Source: Clostridia bacterium UC5.1-1D2 | Lineage (GTDB): Bacteria; Bacillota; Clostridia; Lachnospirales; Lachnospiraceae | Length of the DNA: 64,000 nt | Reading direction: 5' to 3' | Assembly (NCBI GenBank): GCA_001304855.1 | Contig: BBZN01000017.1 | Location: forward strand, 28,907-92,906 | Shown: in pieces, positions 51,163 to 59,540 of the stretch | How positions within the stretch are numbered: position 1 is the first letter of the stretch | How the letters are laid out: every line of letters starts with the position of its first letter | Program-made: the position numbers and the translations under genes | Notes under the pieces: model-generated | What the model was told of the DNA's origin: nothing | The model's database searches: none | What the model saw: the letters and a program-made list of their open reading frames with translations, nothing else

Positions 51163-52956
51163 ATGAATTATAGAGATCAGGATGATGAACTGGAACGGAT
51201 GAGAGCCAGGAGAAGCTCCTCCGCCCGCATCAGACGGCCTGCTCCTGCCAGACGGCGGGATGAGTACGAAGATAATTACTATGACGATGATTATTATGAG
51301 GAAGAATATCCATATGAAGAGGATGATGTTCAGGATATTCCGGCGGAGGATGAGCTATGAATGGGAGCAGAAGCCTTCTGTAAAACCCAGGGCCCGCAGC
51401 GCTTCGGGAGCCCGCAAAAACTCTGTCTCTTCCGGAAAGGGAAGAAGCAAGGCGGCAGCCGCTTCAAGCCCTTTCTCCCGCAAAAGCAACCAAAGAGCCG
51501 GGAAAAAAGCGGAGGGACGTGACAACGGCCATAATACATCAGGAAGGGACAGGGCCGCCTCAGGGCAGCAGGGCGCCATGGCAAAAAGAAAGAAAAAACG
51601 CAGTTGGAAATCTGTACTTTTATTCCTTCTCGTGCTCCTCATCGGGTACGGGGCCTGGCTGTTTCTTCACAGGCCCACCGGCTACTGGACGGTTGCAGTT
51701 TTCGGTGTTGACAGCAGAGACGGCAGTACCAATAAGGCATTGGCGGATGTCCAGATGATCTGTCAGATTGACCGTTCTACCGGTGAGATAAAGCTGGTGA
51801 GCGTATACAGAGACACCTACCTTAAGATTAATTCTGAGGGGACCTACCACAAGATCAATGAGGCGTACTTCAGAGGCGGATACAAGCAGGCAGTGAGCGC
51901 GCTGGAAGAAAATCTGGATATAAAGATAGATGATTATGCCACGTTCAACTGGAAGGCAGTGGCGGAAGCGATCAATATACTGGGCGGCGTTGATCTGGAG
52001 ATTACCCAGGCCGAGTTTAATTATATAAACGGTTTTATCACTGAGACAGTGGAATCTACAGGCATTGCGTCCGTTCACCTCACTCAGCCGGGGATGAATC
52101 ATCTGGACGGCGTCCAAGCAGTGGCGTACTGCCGTCTGCGCCTTATGGATACAGACTTCCAGAGGACCGAGCGGCAGAGAAAGGTAGTTATGCTGGCCCT
52201 GGAAAAGGCCAAACAGGCAGATATATCTACCTTAACAAGCCTTGCAGGTTATCTTATCCAGCAGATCTCTACCAGTGTGGGCGTCAGCGATGTGCTTCCT
52301 TTGGTTAAGGACATTAACAAATATCATATTGGCGAGACGGCAGGATTTCCGTTCTCCAGACAGAGTATGCGCGTGGGCAGGATGGACTGCGTCATAGCTA
52401 CCACACTGGAGAGCAATGTTGTCCTTCTTCACCAGTTCCTATACGGAGAAGATGTAAGCTATCGTCCCTCGTCGGCTGTAAAAAAAATCAGCGCCCGTAT
52501 TTCTGAGGAGACGGGACTTTACGAGGAGGGTAAGGCAGCGCCTTCGGGCGGTTCCTCCGGCGGCGGTTCTCCACAGGTGGAGGCAATGTCCCCGTTTCCA
52601 CAGCGCCGCCTGAAACGGCCCCTGCCGAAACAGTACCGGTAGAAGAGAGCACAGAGGAAACCACAGTGGAATCCACGGAGGAAACTACGGAGGAGGAGAC
52701 TACAGAGGAAACGAAAGAGACAGAGGAAGAAGAAATAGGCCCCGGTATATCTGATATACCTCAAAAGGCCCCTGAAACTACGAAAGACGGAGAGAAGGGC
52801 CCTGGAGCAGACGGGCCCGGAACAGACGGGCCGGCTGAGAAACCTACTGAGGCGCCTGCGAACCCCCCGGAAACAGAATCGGCAGCAGAAGGCCCGGGAA
52901 GGGGAGGCGCCGGCGCCCCTTCCGGCGGTCCCGGCGAGGCAGGTCCCGGAATCTGA
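51163..52956 (+). CDS. LytR-CpsA-Psr (LCP) family protein (two frameshifts)
   Basis: A cytoplasmic Arg/Ser/Lys-rich N-terminus, one membrane helix (SVLLFLLVLLIGYGAWLFL), and an LCP domain with VFGVDSRDGSTNKALADVQMI, LVSVYRDTYLKI, YATFNWKAVAEAINILGGVDLEI, HLDGVQAVAYCRLR and TERQRKVV are present. The C-terminus is a Thr/Glu/Pro/Gly-rich tail. LCP enzymes transfer glycopolymers from lipid carriers to peptidoglycan. The frame changes near 51352 (one base extra) and 52585 (G missing). Corrected length is 597. It follows the NlpC/P60 gene by 22 bp. Confidence 0.87.
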
Positions 52957-52985
52957 CGAATGGAAGTTTCCTGCTGCGAACCCCT

Positions 52986-53711
52986 TTATTTTACGGCCTG
53001 AGGCCAGCCTTTGATATTGCCGTCCAGCACAGCCCTGAACAGGCAGTCCTTTAAATGAGGCTGGTCTTTCTGCAGTTCTCTGATGAGATCCTTTACATAC
53101 TGCCGTTTGGTATATCCGTCCATAGGGCAGGGGTTTTTACAGACAGGAAGCTTATATTTGTTTTTAAAACCGATCACATCCGCCTCTGTGACAAACATCA
53201 TGGGACGAATTACAGTCAGATCCATCCGGTCCAGATAGGTTTTGGGCGAGAAGGAGTGAAAGCGGCCCTCATAGAACAGAGACATCATCATTGTTTCGAT
53301 TACATCATCCCTGTGATGGGCATAGGCGATTTTGTTGCAGCCCAGCTCTCTGGCCTTTTCATTTAATGCACCTTTGCGCATCTTGGCACAGAGGGAACAG
53401 GGGTTGCCTTCCTTCCGTATATCAAAAAGAATTTTCCCAATCTCTGTGGGAATAATAGCGTAAGGTATCCCGAATTCTTCGCATATAACTTTTGCAGGCT
53501 CCAGATCCATATTACCCAGGCCTAAATCCACAGTAATGGCGGAAAGGGTGTAAGTTTTTGGATAAAACCGCCTCAGATGGTGAAGGGCGTAGAGCAGCGT
53601 CAGGCTGTCCTTCCCTCCGGACAGGCCTACTGCAATGCAGTCTCCCTCCTCAATCAATTCATATTTGTCAAGAGCCTGGCGGGTCAGGCTCAGTAAACGC
53701 TGGAGTTTCAT
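52986..53711 (-). CDS. TtcA-like PP-loop tRNA thiolation enzyme
   Basis: Intact ATP-pyrophosphatase domain with SGGKDSLTLLYAL, an internal CxxC (CSLCAKMRKGAL) and CKNPCPMDG supplying cysteines for a 4Fe-4S cluster, as in TtcA (2-thiocytidine at tRNA position 32). The start MKLQRLLSLTRQALDKY at 53711 fits the family; an in-frame ATG lies at 53753. The target tRNA position is inference from homology. Confidence 0.85.
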   Translation of the reverse strand: MKLQRLLSLTRQALDKYELIEEGDCIAVGLSGGKDSLTLLYALHHLRRFYPKTYTLSAITVDLGLGNMDLEPAKVICEEFGIPYAIIPTEIGKILFDIRKEGNPCSLCAKMRKGALNEKARELGCNKIAYAHHRDDVIETMMMSLFYEGRFHSFSPKTYLDRMDLTVIRPMMFVTEADVIGFKNKYKLPVCKNPCPMDGYTKRQYVKDLIRELQKDQPHLKDCLFRAVLDGNIKGWPQAVK

Positions 53712-53805
53712 AGTCTGTAATCGGTCCTTTCTCTTTACGGCTTTGCCGTCCATAGGCAGTTAAAGCATTTGCACTTCCAGTCTATTTAACTACACACGGA
53801 CCTGG

Positions 53806-53834
53806 TTGTCAAGAAAAGTTAACTATGGTAAAAT
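53806..53834 (+). promoter_or_regulatory. Promoter for the HPr-like gene
   Basis: TTGTCA (53806-53811), 17 bp, TAAAAT (53829-53834), followed by AGGAGGAGG ahead of the start codon at 53866. Confidence 0.7.
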
Positions 53835-53865
53835 AGGAGGAGGAAAAAACAAAGGATGATGAATT

Positions 53866-54123
53866 ATGATAAGCTATGAATATGTAGTTTCTGATAGGCA
53901 GGGCCTTCACGCAACAAATGCCATGAGCCTGTGCCGGGCAGCCGGTGAATACAAAAGCATTATTACTTTAAAGAGCCGTAAGGGAAAGGCAGACTGCAAA
54001 AACGTGCTCTCCCTTATGAGCCTTGGCATACGCCAGGGAGAATGTCTGGAACTCACTGTAGAGGGTGAGGATGAAACCCAGGCAGCCGGTTTTCTCAAAG
54101 GACTTTTGAGAACAATACTATAG
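53866..54123 (+). CDS. HPr-family phosphocarrier-like protein with altered control residues
   Basis: The 85-residue HPr fold is clear (SDRQGLHATNAMSLCRAA; KNVLSLMSLGIRQGECLELTVEGEDE). His15 is kept, but Arg17 of the usual H-A-R-P is Thr, and the regulatory Ser46 is Asn. It may accept phosphate poorly and cannot be phosphorylated by HPr kinase at position 46. It is a solitary gene between ttcA-like and cutC, so it is a paralogue of the general PTS HPr rather than the main one. Confidence 0.85.
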   Translation: MISYEYVVSDRQGLHATNAMSLCRAAGEYKSIITLKSRKGKADCKNVLSLMSLGIRQGECLELTVEGEDETQAAGFLKGLLRTIL

Positions 54124-54207
54124 CCCGTGTTCTTAAAAGCTTGTAGTTTTGATGTTTGCATGCCCGAGGACTGTGTGAGATACACAAGGTAAGAAGGGTG
54201 ACTGATT

Positions 54208-54942
54208 ATGTTGGAGATTTGCTGTGGCAGCTATTACGACGCTCTCCAGGCGGCAGCCGGGGGAGCCCAACGGATCGAACTGAATTGCGGTCTGCATTTG
54301 GGTGGCCTGACGCCATCCCTGGCCTCACTGGATCTTGTAAAGGAGCACTGCCGTCTTAAGGTGATTGCAATGGTCCGTCCCAGAGGGGGAGGGTTCTGCT
54401 ACCGCGAGGAGGATTTCCAGGTAATGCTGAGGGAATGTGAGGATCTGGTCCGTCACGGTGCCGACGGCATAGCCTTTGGCTGTCTGAGGGAAGACGCCTC
54501 CATAGACAGAGAGCGGAATATGCGCCTGATTTCCATTATTCACAGCTACGGCAGGGAGGCGGTGTTCCACCGCGCCTTTGACTGCACCGGTAATCCATAT
54601 GAGGCCATGGAAGAGCTGATAGAGATGGAGGTTGACCGGGTATTGACCAGCGGGCTTAAGCCCAAGGCCGCGGAGGGGAAAAAACTGCTCAGACAGCTTC
54701 AGACGGTCTACGGAACCTGTATTCAAATTCTGGCAGGCAGCGGCATCAATGCATCTAACGCTAAACAACTGATGGAGGAGACTGGAATTACTCAGGTCCA
54801 CAGCTCCTGCAAAGACTGGTACAGGGACCCTACAACCGTTGTAAAGGATGTATCGTACGGTTTTGCACCCCGGCCTTATGAGGATTGCTATGATGTGGTA
54901 TCGGCCCCCTTAGTGCGCGAACTGCTTGAAAGTTTGAAATGA
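54208..54942 (+). CDS. cutC: CutC-family protein
   Basis: Intact, 244 residues: EICCGSYYDALQAAAGGAQRIELNCGL, TPSLASLDLVKE, MVRPRGGGFCY, GADGIAFGCL, FHRAFDCT, RVLTSGLKPKA and LAGSGINASNAKQL define the CutC TIM-barrel. A role in copper homeostasis was proposed in E. coli but is disputed, so the function is uncertain. Confidence 0.93.
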   Translation: MLEICCGSYYDALQAAAGGAQRIELNCGLHLGGLTPSLASLDLVKEHCRLKVIAMVRPRGGGFCYREEDFQVMLRECEDLVRHGADGIAFGCLREDASIDRERNMRLISIIHSYGREAVFHRAFDCTGNPYEAMEELIEMEVDRVLTSGLKPKAAEGKKLLRQLQTVYGTCIQILAGSGINASNAKQLMEETGITQVHSSCKDWYRDPTTVVKDVSYGFAPRPYEDCYDVVSAPLVRELLESLK

Positions 54943-55451
54943 ACCCTTGATCGTCTCAACAGCATAAAATGCATACGACTGCAACATGCATTCAGGTTGC
55001 ATTTTACCCATCGCTAAATATGCGGATACAGCAGAAATCACAGGGACAAACTGTGAAAATCTTAACAGCAGCAGAATGGAAAATTTCTGTGACAGCACAA
55101 GAGAAAATCTACTGGCGGCTGAAGAGCCGCAGGACCATACCAACGGGCGTCCCAAGGGGCGCCCGTCTTTATATATGAACTTTAGCCCGGTAAGGGCATT
55201 GTAGTTTTTCGCGTGGGGAGGCAAAACGCTATAGCCGCCGCCCATAAGAGCCGCGAAACGCAAATTTCAAGACCCGCCGGTAATGCGGAGCCTTCGTGAT
55301 TTCGGAAACACATCCTGCAGCTTACTCCAAGATAAAGTTTACATAATATTTTTATGTATACTTTCCGCCGGACAGGAAAATTTAATTTCCAGACAATGGA
55401 ATTTAGTGTATAATAGAGATATTCAACTCCCAAGGAAAGCTGGTGACTTCA
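54943..55451. other. 509-bp gap without a confident gene
   Basis: It contains a terminator at 55143-55172, a small self-complementary stretch (AAAATGCA at 54965 with TGCATTTT at 54998), and an uninterrupted minus-strand frame (54910-55263) with MGGGYSVLPPHAKNYNALTG that starts without a ribosome-binding site. A -10-like TATAAT near 55410 lies before the next gene. I cannot assign a function. Confidence 0.5.
55143..55172 (+). terminator. Rho-independent terminator downstream of cutC
   Basis: ACGGGCG (55143-55149) pairs with CGCCCGT (55160-55166), extended by CCC/GGG, followed by CTTTATATA. Confidence 0.75.
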
Positions 55452-56536
55452 ATGAAAACCAAAAGGTTCCATATGCTTATATTATGCACCCTTTTTTATC
55501 CCACTTGTGTTCACCTCTGATTGTCCTGGGAGAGCCGGATTCAGACGCGGCAGCCAGGCAATACAGGGAATACTGCGGACGTCTGGATGCCATAGATACA
55601 AAGGCTGCAATCACGGATAAAGGATTTGAGATTGTGGAGGAACATATATTTCCCATGGAGATGGATGGGGTGGGAGAGGTGTCGGTGATTCCTGCCTACG
55701 ACAGTATTTATAACCGCCTGGCTCTGTTCTGGGTAGATCAGGAAGAACGTGTGCGGTACAAAACCGATCAGCTGGAAACAAACAATCAGCGCAGAGGAGT
55801 TTTGGAGCAGCCCAACGAATGGCTGGCAGCCGTATCGTACCAGGACATGGACGGCGACGGACTTACCGATATGATACTGATCACTGCCTGTGTCAACAAA
55901 GAAAGGAATTCCCCGGGAATGTCCTACAAGGTGGGAGACGTACTGTTTCAGCGTCAGGGCGCATTTTACAGGGATTACAGGCTGTCGGATAAAATAAACC
56001 GGTTCGGCATGAATAAAAGTATTGGTTTTATCACCTCCTTTGTCCGGGACGGGTACTCCACAGAATTTCTGTATACTGCAACCACGAAAAAGGAACTTCT
56101 GGATAAGGGTATGAATCTTATCAATGAACAGAGTTTCTCCCATCGGTTTGAAAAGCTTGGCCAGCTGCAGGTGGTTCCGGGAATATACCGTATGGCGGAA
56201 TATACCGTATTTATGATTTACCTGATCAATGAGCAGGGGTATATCGTGTGGAGTTTTCAGCCCATGGGGACTTATGAACATTTTTATGGATTAAAAGGAA
56301 TTAAGGTTCAGGATATAGACGGCGACGGACTCAGCGATATTGTGGTTCTGGCCAGCTACAGTTACGAGGGAAGCCAGGGAGAATCTATTGTGGAATGTGA
56401 TTATTCCGTCTATTATCAGAGGACCAGCGGATTTTATGAGGACAAGGATATAAAAGAAAAGGTTCCGTGTACGGAGGAAACTGCCATGCCGGAACTGTTG
56501 GAACGCCTTCGGGCATACTGGGGATGGAGCGCTTAA
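55452..56536 (+). CDS. Exported FG-GAP/VCBS-like calcium-site protein (one frameshift)
   Basis: With one T added to the run near 55485, the ATG at 55452 gives MKTKRFHMLILCTLFLSHLCS, a plausible signal peptide. The mature part carries two Dx(D/E)GDG loops, DMDGDGLTDMILITA and DIDGDGLSDIVVLAS, typical of FG-GAP/VCBS calcium-binding repeats in extracellular sensors and adhesins. It has 361 residues and ends 3 bp before a response-regulator gene, so it may sense an external signal for the kinase. Without the correction the frame lacks a good start. Confidence 0.7.
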
Positions 56537-56539
56537 GTT

Positions 56540-57199
56540 ATGATAAAGATACTGATTGTAGATGATGAGAAGCCAATTTGTGATTTGATTGAAATGAACC
56601 TTTCCACAGGGGGATACCAGTGCAGCGCCTGCCAGGACGGCGTCACTGCCCTGAAGCGGATCGACGGGGAGTCCTTTGACCTGATTCTTCTGGATATTAT
56701 GCTTCCTGGAGTAGATGGGTACGATATTATGGAATATATACGTCCTCTTGGAATACCTGTCATTTTTATCACAGCCAAGCATGAGGTGAAAGACCGGGTA
56801 AAGGGCCTGAGACTGGGGGCGGACGACTATCTGGTAAAGCCCTTTGACGTGGTGGAGCTGATGGCCAGAGTGGAGGCGGTGCTCCGGCGGTACAACAAGA
56901 CGGAGCACCTGCTCACTGCCGGGGATGTGACTGTTGATGTGGAAGCCCACAAGGTCACCAAGAGGGGAAGGATTATCGAACTGACCAACAAGGAATTTGG
57001 CCTTCTGGTACTATTTATAAGGAATAAAAATGTTGCTCTTTTCAGGGAAACGCTGTATGAGAAGGTATGGGAAGGGGAGTACACAGGAGACAGCCGTACC
57101 CTGGATCTCCATGTGCAGCGTCTGAGACGGAAACTTGGCTGGGAAAGCCGCCTCACTGCCGTTTATAAGGTTGGATACCGATTAGAGGTGCCTCAATGA
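56540..57199 (+). CDS. OmpR/PhoB-family response regulator
   Basis: The receiver domain has VDDEKP, the phosphoacceptor Asp52 (LILLDIMLPG), FITAKHEV and LVKPFDVVELMARV; the winged-helix output domain ends with RTLDLHVQRLRRKL and VYKVGYRLEV. Intact, 219 residues. It overlaps the kinase gene by 4 bp (ATGA). Confidence 0.96.
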   Translation: MIKILIVDDEKPICDLIEMNLSTGGYQCSACQDGVTALKRIDGESFDLILLDIMLPGVDGYDIMEYIRPLGIPVIFITAKHEVKDRVKGLRLGADDYLVKPFDVVELMARVEAVLRRYNKTEHLLTAGDVTVDVEAHKVTKRGRIIELTNKEFGLLVLFIRNKNVALFRETLYEKVWEGEYTGDSRTLDLHVQRLRRKLGWESRLTAVYKVGYRLEVPQ

Positions 57200-58611
57200 A
57201 ATTTTCATTCAAATTACTGTTATGGACTATGATTGTCATGGCCCTGGGATTTGGATTCAGCGGATTTTATTTTGTGAACTATGTATTTCAGCGGTCCATG
57301 GACCGTGAGGTGAGCCAGGCGCTGGACGAGAGCAGTATTTTAAGCTTTGCGTTTGAGACGGCGGCTCTCAATGTGCCTGCAAAATATGACGTTCTCCAGG
57401 ACACCACCATCGGTCAGATCGCCCTGAATTTGGAGTCGGGCGGCAGAAATGCAGGCCGTATGCTTCGCCTGTCCGATGAGGACAAGCAGACACTCTACAT
57501 CAGCAACGGTTTCCTGGGGGACAATGGGATTCTGGCCCAGACGGATCCCGCTGCCAGGACCTACCGCATTGTAAATCAGAGGGGAAGGTACTACATACAG
57601 ACAGGCTCTACCGTCAATGCTCTGGACAGGCTGCTTTACCTGGAAACGATGAAGGATGTGTCCGAGATATTTAAAGACAGGGATATGGGATTTTCCGTTT
57701 ACCGCAGAGTAACCGTTGTAATGCTTCTGTGCGGCACCCTGGTCATGCATTTGATTTCCTCCCTTCTTACCAGACCTATCCGCCTGCTTACAAGAGCCAC
57801 CAAGCGGATGGCAGCAGGGGATTATCATTACAGGGCCAGAAAGGTCAGCAATGACGAGCTGGGCCAGCTCACCATCGATTTTAATCAGATGGCCAATGCC
57901 CTGGAGGACAATATTGACATGCTGGAGGAGGAAATACAGAACCGTGAGGACTTTGTTGCTGCATTTGCCCACGAGCTGAAAACGCCGCTGACCTCCATCA
58001 TTGGATATGCGGACATGCTGCGTTCCCACAAACTGGATGAGGAGAAACGCTTTGTGTCAGCCAATTATATCTATACCGAGGGAAAGCGGCTGGAGGCGAT
58101 GTCCTTCCGCCTTCTGGACATCATTGTAACAAGGCGGGGGGAGGTTTCCTTTCAAAAGGTTTCTGCGGAATCTCTGTTTTTGTACCTCTACGATATGTAT
58201 GTAATTAATAAGACCATGAAATTCTACTTCAACTACGACGATGGTGTGGTCTGGGCGGAAGCCAACCTGATCAAATCCGTACTCATCAACCTTTTGGACA
58301 ATGCCTGCAAGGCTTCGGAATCGGAAGGCCTTATAGAAGTCTATGGACATCAATTGGAACGGGGTTACCGCTTTGAGGTGAAGGACCACGGCATGGGAAT
58401 TCCCAAGGAGGAGCAGCACAAGATAACCCAGGCATTTTACATGGTAGATAAATCCCGGTCCAGAAGCAGAAACGGCGCAGGTCTGGGTTTGGCTCTGTGC
58501 GCGGAAATTCTGTTTCTTCATGGAAGCCGCCTTGAGATTAAAAGCCAGCCAGGTAAAGGCACCTGCATGAGCTTTGTCCTTTCCAAGCCAGAAAAGGAGG
58601 TTGAAGTTTGA
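57196..58611 (+). CDS. Membrane sensor histidine kinase
   Basis: Two membrane helices (residues ~7-29 and ~172-194) flank an extracytoplasmic domain of about 140 residues; a HAMP linker (SLLTRPIRLLTRATKRMAAGDY), a HisKA box with His259 (FAHELKTPLTSIIGY) and an ATPase domain with LLDNACKA, DHGMGIPKEE and GAGLGLALC follow. Intact, 471 residues. It phosphorylates the preceding regulator. The next gene starts 4 bp before its end. Confidence 0.95.
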   Translation: MKFSFKLLLWTMIVMALGFGFSGFYFVNYVFQRSMDREVSQALDESSILSFAFETAALNVPAKYDVLQDTTIGQIALNLESGGRNAGRMLRLSDEDKQTLYISNGFLGDNGILAQTDPAARTYRIVNQRGRYYIQTGSTVNALDRLLYLETMKDVSEIFKDRDMGFSVYRRVTVVMLLCGTLVMHLISSLLTRPIRLLTRATKRMAAGDYHYRARKVSNDELGQLTIDFNQMANALEDNIDMLEEEIQNREDFVAAFAHELKTPLTSIIGYADMLRSHKLDEEKRFVSANYIYTEGKRLEAMSFRLLDIIVTRRGEVSFQKVSAESLFLYLYDMYVINKTMKFYFNYDDGVVWAEANLIKSVLINLLDNACKASESEGLIEVYGHQLERGYRFEVKDHGMGIPKEEQHKITQAFYMVDKSRSRSRNGAGLGLALCAEILFLHGSRLEIKSQPGKGTCMSFVLSKPEKEVEV

Positions 58612-59444
58612 AGAAAGTGATAAAGAATCTCCTTTTCCTTCTTTTTGCCTGCCTCATTATGGCCTTTTCCATTGCCGGGCCACAGCAGCTTACAAAATAC
58701 AGGGACAAAGCGATGATGGAGGAAGTCCACACTATATTAAAGGAGGACGAGGGGGAAGGTTACAGATACACTTTAAGCCCCAACGAAAAGGTTTATATAT
58801 TATCTCAAAGCCTCAGCAGCCAGACTCTTCCGGAAAGCGAGCAGTACGCCGGAACAAAGATGACCGGTGCAGACGGAGAGATGGAATACGGCGGATCGGA
58901 AGGCAACTTTGCATTTGTAGTCAACCACCGGGGACCTTCCGGAAGTGAAATTACTGACTCACAGATCTTTGAAACCTGCAATAAAGGGCTGGACGCGCTG
59001 AAGGCAGCCAATGTTCTGCCTGATTCCGTGAGAAACGTAGACGGAACAGACTACGATGGGACAATGTATTCTGCCATTGATGTTCTGGAGCCCAGGAACA
59101 ATGTCGCTGTATGGAAACTGGGCCTTTCCAATGAGCTGAAAAACGCAGATAAGGAAAACCGCCTTATTGACGCCTGCATTGATGCAGATGACGGCAAAAT
59201 ATATGAGTTCTATGTGAGAACTCCTCTGCTGTGGGAGGACATCGATCCGGACGCTGTTGTCGCAGCCTGGAGCAGCTACATGGGTCTGGAAGGCGGCGCT
59301 GCGATGGAGGACCAAAATCCACTGATGGAGACCACTCCCTATTTTAAAAAGTATCTGTTTGCAGGAATGGGAGAGGAGAGGACTGTTGTGACTGTGGGAT
59401 TTTATGAGGGTATCAACGAGTTGTTCTTGAAGATAACCAGGTGA
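58608..59444 (+). CDS. Exported protein of unknown function, two-component operon companion
   Basis: A membrane/signal segment (NLLFLLFACLIMAFSIAGP) is followed by about 250 residues with no catalytic motif that I recognise. It overlaps the kinase gene (ATGA), so it is made with it. The position suggests a signal accessory or target protein. 278 residues, intact. Confidence 0.75.
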   Translation: MKKVIKNLLFLLFACLIMAFSIAGPQQLTKYRDKAMMEEVHTILKEDEGEGYRYTLSPNEKVYILSQSLSSQTLPESEQYAGTKMTGADGEMEYGGSEGNFAFVVNHRGPSGSEITDSQIFETCNKGLDALKAANVLPDSVRNVDGTDYDGTMYSAIDVLEPRNNVAVWKLGLSNELKNADKENRLIDACIDADDGKIYEFYVRTPLLWEDIDPDAVVAAWSSYMGLEGGAAMEDQNPLMETTPYFKKYLFAGMGEERTVVTVGFYEGINELFLKITR

Positions 59445-59464
59445 TGTGTTCACTAAAAATGGGC

Positions 59465-59493
59465 TTAACAAATCCTGGAAAAACCTGTATAAT
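59465..59493 (+). promoter_or_regulatory. Promoter for the EIIC-EAL gene
   Basis: TTAACA (59465-59470), 17 bp, TATAAT (59488-59493), about 48 bp before the start. Confidence 0.72.
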
Positions 59494-59540
59494 AGCTTTG
59501 CAGGCTGTTTGAGCGAAAATAGCAGCCTGTGGGAGGCAAT

